14,616 nucleotides of DNA, taken from Planctomycetota bacterium. Lineage in GTDB: Bacteria; Planctomycetota; GCA-002687715; DRQF01. Shown here piece by piece: positions 6,292 to 13,905 of the stretch (position 1 is its first letter; each line of letters starts with the position of its first letter). The translations under genes were made by a program, and so were the position numbers. The DNA is taken from assembly GCA_015485455.1 (NCBI GenBank), contig WFTN01000331.1:1-14616 (forward strand), written 5' to 3'. The notes under the pieces are model-generated. The model was not told the DNA's origin. It saw only the letters and a list, made by a program, of their open reading frames with translations, and made no database searches.

Positions 6292-8210
6292 TGAGCAACA
6301 TACTCGATTCGAAAATCCCTGACGGTCCTTTGGCCGATAAATGGGATCTACATAAAGCCAAACTCAAGTTGATTGCGCCAAACAACCGGCGGAAATTCAA
6401 CATCATTGTTGTGGGTTCTGGCTTGGCTGGGGCCTCCGCTGCGGCGTCCTTAGCCGAGATGAACTACAACGTCACTTGTCTTTGCGTGCAAGACTCCGCT
6501 CGACGAGCTCACAGTATTGCTGCCCAAGGTGGTATCAATGCAGCGAAGAACTACCCCAATGACAACGACAGCATTTTTCGCCTCTTTTACGACACCATCA
6601 AAGGCGGTGACTTTCGTGGTCGAGAAGGCAATACCTATCGCTTAGCCCAGGTTTCAAACAACATTATTGATCAATGCGTTGCTCAAGGTGTGCCTTTCGC
6701 TCGGGAATATGGTGGTGTTCTTTCTAACCGAACCTTCGGTGGTGCCCAGGTATCCCGAACTTTCTATGCCCGGGGGCAAACAGGCCAGCAATTGCTCCTG
6801 GGGGCTTACAGCGCTTTGATGCGCCAAGTCAACCGAGGCAAGGTTGACATGCGTCCTCGGCGCGAAATGATGGATTTGGTCAAAGTCGACGGCGTCGCCC
6901 GCGGGGTTGTGGTCAGGAATTTGGTCACTGGAGAGCTGGAGCGCTATGCCGCTGATGCGGTTCTTTTATGCACCGGTGGCTATGGCAACGTCTTTTACCT
7001 TTCCACCAATGCCAAGGGTTGCAACGTCACCGCCGCCTACCGCTGTCACAAGCAAGGGGCCTTCATGGCGAACCCTTGCTTCACACAGATCCATCCCACC
7101 TGTATTCCTGTCTCCGGGGATCATCAGTCGAAATTGACTCTCATGAGTGAGAGTCTCAGAAACGATGGTCGGGTATGGGTGCCGAAGAAGAAGGGCGACG
7201 ATCGCCCACCTTCTCAGATTCCCGACAGCGAGCGCGATTATTACCTCGAACGGAAGTACCCGAGCTTCGGCAACATGGTTCCCCGGGACGTCGCTTCACG
7301 GAACGCAAAAGTGGCTTGCGACAATGGCCAAGGGGTGGGAGCCAGTGGTTTGGCTGTTTATCTTGATTTCCAAGAGGCTATCGAGCGTGAAGGCCGGGAC
7401 GTGATTGAGGCTCGTTACGGCAACCTCTTCCACATGTACGAGAAAATCACGGCGGAAAACCCCTACGAAGTGCCCATGCGTATCTACCCAGCGGTTCACT
7501 ACACCATGGGAGGCTTATGGGTGGATTATAACTTGGAAAGCACAATTCCAGGCTTGTTTGTCCTCGGCGAAGCCAACTTCTCTGATCATGGCGCTAACCG
7601 CTTAGGGGCCAGTGCCTTGATGCAAGGTTTGGCTGATGGTTATTTCGTTGCACCCTATACGGTGGCGGCTCACCTAGCCGAGCGGGCTTTGCCAGCTGTT
7701 TCCACCGAAGACGAAGCTTTTCAGGCGGCTGAAAAAGGGGTTCGTGATCGGATCTCGAAGCTTCTGAGCGTAGGAGGCAGCAAAAGTGTTGACTACTTCC
7801 ATCGCAAATTGGGCCTCACCATGTGGGATCACTGTGGCATGGCAAGGAATGAAGAAGGGCTGAAGAAAGCTCTGAAGATTATTCCCGAATTGCGTGAAGA
7901 GTTCTGGAAGGACGTGCGTGTTCTTGGCCAAGGGGGGCAGATGAACCAGGAGCTTGAAAAGGCTGGTCGGGTCGCTGATTTCCTCGAATTCGGCGAACTC
8001 ATGTGCCGGGATGCTCTTAACCGCAAGGAAAGCGCCGGTGGACATTTCCGGGAGGAATACCAAACGGCGGAGGGCGAGGCGAAGCGGGATGATGAAAACT
8101 ATCGTTACGTGGCAGCTTGGGAATTTAAGGGTGATGGCAAAGAGCCAGCACTTCACAAAGAAGCCCTTGAGTTTGAGAACGTGGAACTAACCCAGAGGAG
8201 CTACAAGTAA
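6291..8210 (+). CDS. sdhA: Succinate dehydrogenase flavoprotein subunit
   Basis: This subunit oxidises succinate to fumarate with covalent FAD. From the ATG at 6291 it has 639 residues; an in-frame TTG at 6273 would add six residues inside sdhC but is less likely, since GGAGG (6275-6279) then a TAATG overlap suits the ATG. Seen in order: the Rossmann dinucleotide motif [17 protein letters not shown] (40-56), the FAD-attachment segment [12 protein letters not shown] (H74), [20 protein letters not shown] with the substrate-side histidine, PRDVASR with its active-site arginine, and [12 protein letters not shown] plus [19 protein letters not shown]. The sequence style is that of the Bacteroidetes/PVC b558-type enzymes. 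It is coupled to sdhC upstream and sdhB downstream by stop/start overlaps. Confidence 0.97.
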   Translation: MSNILDSKIPDGPLADKWDLHKAKLKLIAPNNRRKFNIIVVGSGLAGASAAASLAEMNYNVTCLCVQDSARRAHSIAAQGGINAAKNYPNDNDSIFRLFYDTIKGGDFRGREGNTYRLAQVSNNIIDQCVAQGVPFAREYGGVLSNRTFGGAQVSRTFYARGQTGQQLLLGAYSALMRQVNRGKVDMRPRREMMDLVKVDGVARGVVVRNLVTGELERYAADAVLLCTGGYGNVFYLSTNAKGCNVTAAYRCHKQGAFMANPCFTQIHPTCIPVSGDHQSKLTLMSESLRNDGRVWVPKKKGDDRPPSQIPDSERDYYLERKYPSFGNMVPRDVASRNAKVACDNGQGVGASGLAVYLDFQEAIEREGRDVIEARYGNLFHMYEKITAENPYEVPMRIYPAVHYTMGGLWVDYNLESTIPGLFVLGEANFSDHGANRLGASALMQGLADGYFVAPYTVAAHLAERALPAVSTEDEAFQAAEKGVRDRISKLLSVGGSKSVDYFHRKLGLTMWDHCGMARNEEGLKKALKIIPELREEFWKDVRVLGQGGQMNQELEKAGRVADFLEFGELMCRDALNRKESAGGHFREEYQTAEGEAKRDDENYRYVAAWEFKGDGKEPALHKEALEFENVELTQRSYK

Positions 8211-8974
8211 TGAGTGACACAACTTTCTCCCTCAACTTGAAGATCTGGCGCCAGGAGTCAGCGGACAAACCGGGCAAAATGGTCGACTACAAGATTGATT
8301 GTGTGGACGAACATATGTCATTCTTGGAGATGCTTGATGTACTCAATCAGCAGCTCATCGAAAAAGGCGAAGTTCCCGTAGCATTCGATCACGATTGTCG
8401 GGAAGGCATTTGCGGCACTTGTGGTTGCATGATCAATGGCCATGCTCACGGGAAAGATTCAGAGACAACTCTTTGCCAGCTCCATATGCGGAAGTTCCGC
8501 GATGGCGACACCCTTTATCTTGAGCCATGGCGGGCGAAAGCCTTTCCTATTGTTCAAGATCTCTGCGTCGACCGGAGTGCTTTTGACCGAATTCAAGCGG
8601 CAGGTGCCTACTGCTCGGTCCACACGGGTAGCGCCATCGACGGGAATTCTCTTCTGGTCCCCAAAGCCAACGCAGAATCTGCCATGGATGCCGCCGCCTG
8701 CATTGGTTGCGGCGCCTGTGTGGCCGCCTGCAAGAACGCGTCTGCCATGCTTTTTGTAGGGGCCAAAGTCTCCCAATTCGCCTTGCTGCCCCAAGGCCAA
8801 ATTGAACGCAAAGAGCGCGTCCTCAATATGGTTGAGCAAATGGATGCCGAAGGTTTCGGAAACTGCACCAATGAGTTTGAGTGTGAAGCCGCTTGCCCGA
8901 AGGGTATATCGGTGGATAACATCGCTCGGATGAACCGGGAGTACATCAAAGCAGCAGCCACCAAAGCCGATTGA
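8210..8974 (+). CDS. sdhB: Succinate dehydrogenase iron-sulfur subunit
   Basis: It carries electrons from FAD to quinone through three clusters. The 254-residue protein shows the [2Fe-2S] ligands C63, C68, C71 and C89 ([10 protein letters not shown] … C). The ferredoxin-like part has [11 protein letters not shown] (C164, C167, C170, C174) and C219, C225 and C229 ([14 protein letters not shown]), supplying the [4Fe-4S] and [3Fe-4S] clusters. The ATG overlaps the sdhA stop (TAATG), with GAGGAG at 8195-8200 placing the ribosome. This is the last gene of the operon; a strong terminator begins 28 bases after its stop. Confidence 0.97.
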   Translation: MSDTTFSLNLKIWRQESADKPGKMVDYKIDCVDEHMSFLEMLDVLNQQLIEKGEVPVAFDHDCREGICGTCGCMINGHAHGKDSETTLCQLHMRKFRDGDTLYLEPWRAKAFPIVQDLCVDRSAFDRIQAAGAYCSVHTGSAIDGNSLLVPKANAESAMDAAACIGCGACVAACKNASAMLFVGAKVSQFALLPQGQIERKERVLNMVEQMDAEGFGNCTNEFECEAACPKGISVDNIARMNREYIKAAATKAD

Positions 8975-9002
8975 GACCCGTTTTCTCACGGCTCCCAAAT
9001 CG

Positions 9003-9035
9003 AAAAAGCCCAAGGCCCTCGCCTTGGGCTTTTTT
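9003..9035 (+). terminator. Intrinsic terminator of the sdhCAB operon
   Basis: AGCCCAAGG (9007-9015) pairs perfectly with CCTTGGGCT (9022-9030), with loop CCCTCG. It is preceded by an A-run (9003-9007) and followed by a run of six T (9030-9035). The A/T runs extend the stem, so it could work in both directions. Confidence 0.93.
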
Positions 9036-9215
9036 GTGTGGATTGCGTTAAGGGATATTTCATTTTACTGGCGCGTGATAGATTCATTATATGTCTGAAG
9101 ATATGTTTCTTTGGGAAGTGTTGAATAAAACTACAACTCTCAATGGGACTGTAGAGAAGGACGACATGAGAGCATGGGAGAGGGAAGCCTGCGCCCCTCA
9201 AAAGAAGAAGATTGA

Positions 9216-9232
9216 AGCACCGTTTTGGTGCT
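9216..9232 (+). other. Short hairpin just before the DinB-like gene
   Basis: AGCACC (9216-9221) and GGTGCT (9227-9232) pair perfectly around loop GTTTT, ending 22 bases before the ATG at 9255 and 10 bases before its GGAG. It may be a leader hairpin or chance. Confidence 0.3.
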
Positions 9233-9254
9233 CGTGAATATTTGGAGATCCTCA

Positions 9255-9713
9255 ATGTCCATTTCCATGCCCCCCGCAACCAACGTCACATGTTGGCTCG
9301 CTTGTCTCGCCCGTACCAAGCAAAGGCTCGATACGGTGCTGGATGTCATGGGGGAAGGCGAGGCTGATTGGGCCCCGGACGACGGCATTGCCACCGCCCG
9401 GGAACACCTATGGGCCATCGCCGAAAGTGAGCGGAGCCTCACTGCGATTTTGACACGGGGGACCATGACCAGCAGTGGCTATCAAGCTCAACATGTGGAC
9501 TTCGAGGAAATCAAGCGGACCCTCGAAATCTGCAATCGCAACCTGGTGGGATGGTTGGAAGACCTGGAATCCCTGGAAGACCGGGAAATTGACCCACAGA
9601 TGATAGATGCTCTATTGGCCCATCTTGACTTGAAAGCTCACCACACCGCCTTCATTGCCAGCTTGACCCAGTTGATTGATCCTAATCGCTTATCGTCGTC
9701 ATCCATCGTCTGA
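9255..9713 (+). CDS. DinB-fold (DinB/DUF664-like) four-helix protein
   Basis: The 152-residue soluble protein fits the DinB superfamily, four-helix bundles that usually bind a divalent metal through three histidines and include thiol-dependent transferases and hydrolases. Seen: helix 1 WLACLARTKQRLDTVLDVM, then W39 before the second helix REHLWAIAESER with H51 (the family's 'HxxH(I/L)AxxE' position), and a last helix LLAHLDLKAHHTAFIASLTQ with H123, H129 and H130, which resembles 'HxxHHxGQI'. The start at ATG 9255 is chosen because GGAG (9243-9246) lies 8 bases upstream; an in-frame TTG at 9225 lies in the hairpin before it. No partner gives the substrate away. Fold probable, activity unknown. 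Confidence 0.65.
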   Translation: MSISMPPATNVTCWLACLARTKQRLDTVLDVMGEGEADWAPDDGIATAREHLWAIAESERSLTAILTRGTMTSSGYQAQHVDFEEIKRTLEICNRNLVGWLEDLESLEDREIDPQMIDALLAHLDLKAHHTAFIASLTQLIDPNRLSSSSIV

Positions 9714-9956
9714 ATTGGTTGACAGCTATGACGTGAAAGGGCCTGCTCGGACTTCTGATGATATCAGAGTGTTTCTGGGCGGGCCCGATATTTTGAGGCA
9801 GACCTTCTTGGGGATATTTGATTTCGTCCTCTCTGCCCACTACAATCTCACCCGAGGCCGTGTTCGTATTAGCGTGAATGGTCGTGAGTCGTCGGAGTTG
9901 GCGTGTCCCTATTCCGTTAGTCGTTTTCTTGGTTTTGATGGGCAGAGAGTCAGGTC

Positions 9957-10412
9957 ATGAAGGGCAAAATTTTCTCAAAGCAAGAAGCAACGAATATGCT
10001 TCCCCTTGTGCGCCGCATCGTGACAGATGCTAAGGCTTGCACAACTTTGATTGCTCGTCATGAGCGAGATGTGACTGCGGCGAGAAAAGGTTTGGATTCG
10101 AACATCCAAGACCTCTCCAAGGGTGAATCGGACGCTGTTTTGGCCGAGATCGCCGAGCATGAGTCCAAGCTTGCCACCTTAGAAGAGAAACGGGAAACCT
10201 GCTCCCAAGAGTTGGAAGACTTAGGTGTCTTCTTGGCTGACGCCGAGTCTGGTGTTGTGCGCTTCTACGGTGAAATGGCTTCTCGTATTGTCTATTACGT
10301 TTGGCAACTCGGCGAACCAGAAGTTGCCTTTTGGCATGAGATCCGTGGTAGCTTTGAAGATCGAAAAGCCATTGACGGTGACGAGATCATGGCCCAAAGC
10401 GCTGAGTGCTAG
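9957..10412 (+). CDS. DUF2203-family protein
   Basis: The 151-residue protein has the standard DUF2203 layout: N-terminal FSKQEATNMLPLVRRIVTDA (family pattern 'FTleEAnrlLPlvr'), a long coiled-coil-like middle (about 35-85) rich in Glu and Lys, then LEDLGVFLADAESGVVRFYG (pattern 'LexlGvelKdlerGLvDFp') and the ending YYVWQLGEPEVAFWHEIRGSFEDRKAI (pattern 'YLCWklGEpxiayWHel..Gf.gR'). The biochemical role of the family is unknown; the location should be cytoplasmic. The ATG has only a weak purine-rich sequence upstream, but a TGA at 9936-9938 in the same frame allows no longer start. It ends 8 bases from the convergent gene at 10421. Confidence 0.85.
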   Translation: MKGKIFSKQEATNMLPLVRRIVTDAKACTTLIARHERDVTAARKGLDSNIQDLSKGESDAVLAEIAEHESKLATLEEKRETCSQELEDLGVFLADAESGVVRFYGEMASRIVYYVWQLGEPEVAFWHEIRGSFEDRKAIDGDEIMAQSAEC

Positions 10413-10420
10413 TGTTCATG

Positions 10421-11755
10421 TTAAGGCAATGGAACATCGGCAAATTTGAATTCCAAGGTCTTTGACCCCACAGAGACAACTTGTGAGAAACGCAAAGACT
10501 TGAATTCTCCTTTGGGCAATTCGACCCGAAGCATTTCATGGTCCCCTTGAATTTGCCTGGCGATTCTCTTGTGCGCTGTTTTCTCGGAGCCGTCTTCGGC
10601 GACGAAGGTCACCAACTGTTCGATGATCTCCATGGGCCGCACGGTCTTGGTGCGGGGCAAGATCCGGCTCACCCGTAGAACAGCCGTTCTTCTTTGGGCA
10701 TTCTTTTCGATACGCTTAAATTGAACCTCTAAACTTCCAGATTGGGCCTTGCTACTGTCATTCTTGGCATCGAGGGCCACTTCAACAGTTTCAATACCTG
10801 TGGGCACGACGATGGGAATGGTGATGTTGAGGGTCTTGAGGCTACTGGCGTCTTTCTGGGGACGTTCGATACGCAAATTGAAGTTGAAAAGGCGGCGGTT
10901 GAGAGACGATTGGAAAGACTGAGCCACAGAGGTTTCAATTTTTACGCTTCGGCCTTTGTCGTCCTTGGCTTCGGTCACTTGAGGTTGAAAAACCACTCCC
11001 AGGACGTCAGCGGTGGGCTCAATGTCAAGTTGCCCACGGATGTAGCAATTGAAAGTGGCATCGCTGCCAAATTGCAAATTTGTGTTGATTGTCATGGAGT
11101 TGAGAGCGACCCGAAATGGGCCTGAGTAGATCTCAACGGGAGCGGACTTGATGCCACTGTTGTAGAAGCGAAATTCCCCGGAATTGTAATCTTGGGCCCA
11201 TCGCACTCCTAATTTGTTGCACAGTTCATGGAGGATCTTGAGAGCTTCGCGCTTGCCCTCCGGGAGGAAGATTTCATTCCTTTCATTGATGCCCACACGA
11301 TCCGCAAAGCGAAATCCTGCATCTTGTGAAAGTAATTTGAGAATGTCCCCAACAGTGGTTTTCTCCTTGCCAATGGTGAGCATGCTTGGGGAGAGTTGGG
11401 GGATATATGCTTTTTTGTCGGAAGCGTTTTCTTCGAGCAAGGATTGTACTTGCATCCGTGCATTGATCGAGAGCTTATCTAAGCGAGATATGAGGATGTC
11501 ATGGATTTTCGGCCCCATGAGGCGCAATCGCTCGAAGGCGGCTTCTCTGGTGGCGAAAGCAGGTGCATCCAAAGACTTCAACAATGCAGCGATTTTATCT
11601 CGAGTGGCTTTCTGAGTCACCTGGGAGCCAACTTGGGGTTCGTTTTCCCCCTGGCCATGGGCATTTATGGTCACTCCTAAAAGAAAGACCAACAGTAAGG
11701 TTACCTCGGCTGATCTCTTTGACCACTTATTCGCGAATTGAATGGTGTTGCTCAC
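10421..11755 (-). CDS. Secreted planctomycete-type protein with HEAT-like and STN-like segments
   Basis: The 444-residue protein starts with GTG at 11755-11753, with AGGAG six bases upstream on the minus strand. Residues 1-34 form a signal peptide: basic KWSKRS, hydrophobic VTLLLVFLLGVTI, then a cleavage-like AHG-Q. Residues about 50-110 (LLKSLDAPAFATREAAFERL and on) match the short HEAT-like block common in planctomycete exported proteins. Residues about 118-200 (TIGKEKTTVGDILKLLSQDA, then the strand EFRFYNSG) look like an STN/secretin N-terminal-like fold. The rest is beta-rich, including an FNCYIRGQLDIEPTADVLGV segment. No catalytic motif was seen; a periplasmic or envelope structural role is inference. 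It is divergent from the FHA-pseudokinase gene across 184 bases, which invites a shared function or regulation. Confidence 0.75.
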   Translation of the reverse strand: MSNTIQFANKWSKRSAEVTLLLVFLLGVTINAHGQGENEPQVGSQVTQKATRDKIAALLKSLDAPAFATREAAFERLRLMGPKIHDILISRLDKLSINARMQVQSLLEENASDKKAYIPQLSPSMLTIGKEKTTVGDILKLLSQDAGFRFADRVGINERNEIFLPEGKREALKILHELCNKLGVRWAQDYNSGEFRFYNSGIKSAPVEIYSGPFRVALNSMTINTNLQFGSDATFNCYIRGQLDIEPTADVLGVVFQPQVTEAKDDKGRSVKIETSVAQSFQSSLNRRLFNFNLRIERPQKDASSLKTLNITIPIVVPTGIETVEVALDAKNDSSKAQSGSLEVQFKRIEKNAQRRTAVLRVSRILPRTKTVRPMEIIEQLVTFVAEDGSEKTAHKRIARQIQGDHEMLRVELPKGEFKSLRFSQVVSVGSKTLEFKFADVPLP

Positions 11756-11772
11756 GCAAATCTCCTATCTCT

Positions 11773-11781
11773 TGCTATTAT
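11773..11781 (+). promoter_or_regulatory. Possible extended -10 promoter of the FHA-pseudokinase gene
   Basis: TGC followed by TATTAT (11776-11781) fits the extended -10 pattern TGnTATAAT with one change. No -35 stands out at the right distance, which extended -10 sites tolerate. It would give a leader of about 150 bases before the ATG at 11940. Confidence 0.3.
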
Positions 11782-11939
11782 GACCCATGAGTCTTCCTCT
11801 GTCAGCCAGGGGATTGCCCACATTTTTGCGATGGTTAAATTATCCATGCCTCAGAGGTCTTGAGAGACGACCTAAAAGGCGCAATGGCAGTCCCCGACAA
11901 GAGACGGGACATACTCTTGTTCGGCATAGAGGAACGTTC

Positions 11940-13661
11940 ATGCCCGAGTTTATTCTCGAAATCGGCAATTCAGTGAAGCGATGTTCTGCAGATGGGCCCA
12001 AGATTGTTCTTGGCCGAGACGAAGATTGCGACGTTGTCTTAGAGAATGGGAGTATTTCGCGACAGCACGCTCAAATAGAGAAGGTGGGGGATAAGTGGAT
12101 CCTGCAGGACTTGGATTCAGGCAATGGCCTTTTTGTTGATGGGACGAAAGTACGTCGCGTTGTTTTAACCCGAGGAAGTCATTTTAGCTTGGGAAATGTG
12201 GCCCAGGTGACATTCTTGATGGATGATGCTGACGATGACGTTCTTGTGTCCGAGGATGCGGAGGTGGTTGCGAGCCCAGCTGAGGGCCCTGAGCCAAACC
12301 ATGGGGAGAGCAGGCCCCAGGGGCCTGCCATGGACGGATACACTCTTATTGAGTTCTTGGGGGAGGGGCCTCGAAGTGTGGCGTTTTCCTATCGCAAGGA
12401 TGGGGGGGGAAAGGTTGTCTGCCTGCGATTCCAGAAGAATCCCGGAAATTCCGCTGAGCTAGCTCAAAGGATCGCAGATTGGAACGAAGTTGATGAGTCC
12501 GGGGTGGCCCGATTAGACCTTCTCAAGTCTTCAGAAGGTGATGATGTTATTCGAGAACGTTTGGCGGAGCCCGGAACTCTCGCAGATCTTATGAAACGAT
12601 CTGGACGGGTGAATCTCGATGAGGCATTGGCCATCGGGCGAAAAGTGGCGGAGGCTCTGGATGCCTTGCACCGAGCAGGGGTGCGTGTCGGGCGCCTCAG
12701 GTCAGAAAAGATTCGCTGGCAAGAGTCAGATGGGCAAGTCCGCATCTCAGGGCCCAATGTGAGCCTCATTGATGTCTTAGGCACCGATGACGCCCAGGCT
12801 GAGAGCCTCTATTGTTTGGCCCCCGAGATCTTAAGTGCTGCTGAGCCTTCTGTTTCCAGCAGAAGAGGCGATATCTATGCTCTGGGTGCTATCCTCTACC
12901 GATTGTTCACAGGTGTTTCCGTGGTGGAAGGAAAAACGGTGGAAGCCGTTGTGCGTTCTTCCAGTCGCGGTTTGTCCAAAACACCGGCCGATCGCAGGAA
13001 AGGTCTTCCGGACGGGCTTTCTGACCTCATCATGACGTCCCTCAGCCAGGATCCAGCCCAACGGCCTCTCACGGTGTCCGACATCGCGGAGTCCCTGCAA
13101 GGCATGAGTGCCCAGGTTCAGGCCCGAGCCCCATCGCGCCCCATGCAAGCCTCTGAGAAGGAGGTGGGGCAACGGCAAGCGAAACAGCCTAAGTCCTTGC
13201 GTTTTCGGATAATTAGCTGGTCTGTCACGATCGTTCTTTTACTCCTGCTAAATGTCATCCCCTACTTGCTGTATCGAGACAAAATTGGCACATTCGGATC
13301 GTCGGATGGCGATTTTCTGCCGATTGGCTCTGATGAATCTGGATTTGATCCAGACGACTCGAGGAGCCCTTTGGAAAAGAAAGTCGACCAAGACGTTGAG
13401 AAAGATCGTTTTGATCGTGCTCTGAGCAACATTGAAAGTGCCTCAGGGGCCGGAACGATTGATAAAAACCAAGCGGTGCGCTTGGCCCAAAAGGTAAAAA
13501 CGCGCCGTTCAACCCGGATCTATCAAGTGACGAAGAAGATTGAGCAATTGATCGAACGTCAAAAACTTGCCCGGGCCAATTCTCTTCTGCTGACATTGAA
13601 AGCCATTGTGGGCTCGTCGGACGACGGCTACAGGCGCTTGAAGAATCAAATCGACGGCTAA
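11940..13661 (+). CDS. FHA domain - pseudokinase membrane protein
   Basis: The 573-residue protein begins at the ATG at 11940, with AGAGGAA just upstream; an in-frame ATG at 11787 would add 51 residues of unlikely sequence before the FHA domain. Residues 1-95 are an FHA phosphothreonine-binding domain: LGRDEDCDVVL (24-34), SISRQHAQIE (38-47) and DLDSGNGLFVDG (57-68). Residues about 133-387 follow a Ser/Thr kinase fold with FLGEGPRSVAF as the glycine loop, LAPEIL as the APE box, GDIYALGAILYRLFTG, and DPAQRP with R375. Every catalytic residue is lost: the beta-3 lysine is R163, HRD is V250-G251-R252, the metal-binding Asn is K257, and DFG is G271-P272-N273. One membrane helix lies at 424-445, then an acidic linker and a charged helical tail (about 477-570). 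A scaffold or sensor role is inference. Confidence 0.85.
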   Translation: MPEFILEIGNSVKRCSADGPKIVLGRDEDCDVVLENGSISRQHAQIEKVGDKWILQDLDSGNGLFVDGTKVRRVVLTRGSHFSLGNVAQVTFLMDDADDDVLVSEDAEVVASPAEGPEPNHGESRPQGPAMDGYTLIEFLGEGPRSVAFSYRKDGGGKVVCLRFQKNPGNSAELAQRIADWNEVDESGVARLDLLKSSEGDDVIRERLAEPGTLADLMKRSGRVNLDEALAIGRKVAEALDALHRAGVRVGRLRSEKIRWQESDGQVRISGPNVSLIDVLGTDDAQAESLYCLAPEILSAAEPSVSSRRGDIYALGAILYRLFTGVSVVEGKTVEAVVRSSSRGLSKTPADRRKGLPDGLSDLIMTSLSQDPAQRPLTVSDIAESLQGMSAQVQARAPSRPMQASEKEVGQRQAKQPKSLRFRIISWSVTIVLLLLLNVIPYLLYRDKIGTFGSSDGDFLPIGSDESGFDPDDSRSPLEKKVDQDVEKDRFDRALSNIESASGAGTIDKNQAVRLAQKVKTRRSTRIYQVTKKIEQLIERQKLARANSLLLTLKAIVGSSDDGYRRLKNQIDG

Positions 13662-13684
13662 GAAAGTCGTCGAGCAACAAACGA

Positions 13685-13786
13685 AGAAAGTCACAGTGGC
13701 TTTCTACACAAGAAAAACAGTCCCTGGAGGGACTGGCACGCGTAACTGAACCTTCACGTTCAGATCAATCCTGCCATGAGGCAGGA
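13685..13786 (+). other. Cluster of four perfect or near-perfect hairpins in the intergenic leader
   Basis: Four successive stem-loops follow the FHA-pseudokinase stop. 13685-13705 has 9 pairs with one G-T and loop CAG. 13718-13735 is CAGTCCC/GGGACTG with loop TGGA. 13746-13763 is CTGAAC/GTTCAG with loop CTTCAC. 13769-13786 is TCCTGCC/GGCAGGA with loop ATGA. Gaps between them are 12, 10 and 5 bases. None is followed by a T-run, so they are not a stack of intrinsic terminators. The stems differ in sequence, so this is not a simple repeat array. It looks like a structured RNA leader for the glycosyltransferase gene downstream, or a small independent RNA. Confidence 0.5.
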
Positions 13787-13789
13787 CAC

Positions 13790-13843
13790 TTTGGGAAATG
13801 CAGTCTGGGATACTCCATGACTTTGGCCGAAGACCATCCCAAA
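13790..13843 (+). promoter_or_regulatory. Two mutually exclusive helices in the leader
   Basis: TTTGGGA (13790-13796) pairs with TCCCAAA (13837-13843). TGGGAT (13806-13811) pairs with ATCCCA (13836-13841). Both are perfect and share the same 3' arm, so only one can form at a time, as in a switching leader. Confidence 0.35.
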
Positions 13844-13858
13844 TACGCCCATGCCAGA

Positions 13859-13899
13859 TTCTCCCTGTGACCTATCCGTCCCGAATGGGACAGGGAGGA
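13859..13899 (+). promoter_or_regulatory. Stem sequestering the ribosome-binding site of the glycosyltransferase gene
   Basis: TTCTCCCTGT (13859-13868) pairs with ACAGGGAGGA (13890-13899), 10 pairs including one G-T. The 3' arm contains the Shine-Dalgarno sequence GGGAGGA placed before the ATG at 13906. A competing 5-pair hairpin, GTCCC (13878-13882) with GGGAC (13887-13891), would use two of the same bases. Formation of the long stem should block ribosome loading. Confidence 0.45.
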
Positions 13900-13905
13900 A
13901 GCCTC

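Noticed and set aside
7674..8156. 160-codon minus-strand frame over sdhA
   Set aside because: It is a shadow of the certain sdhA coding sequence.
8459..9013. 184-codon minus-strand frame over sdhB
   Set aside because: It is antisense to the certain sdhB gene and crosses the sdh terminator.
9065..9093. TTTACT and TTATAT as a promoter for the DinB-like gene
   Set aside because: The 17-base spacing fits, but both hexamers are poor matches in an AT-rich stretch where chance hits are common.
9676..9960. 94-codon plus-strand frame between the DinB-like and DUF2203 genes, whose TGA overlaps the DUF2203 ATG
   Set aside because: It begins inside the DinB-like gene in another frame, has no clear start signal or motif, and its composition is unremarkable. 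The ATGA overlap alone is weak evidence.
13685..13786. Hairpin cluster as a CRISPR array, attC array or stacked terminators
   Set aside because: The stems differ in sequence, there are no repeated units or spacers, and no T-runs follow.
13798..13905. In-frame upstream ATG giving a 36-residue extension of the glycosyltransferase
   Set aside because: The extension (MQSGILHDFGRRPSQIRPCQ and on) has no counterpart before the canonical GT-B first strand, and the ATG at 13906 has the proper ribosome site.
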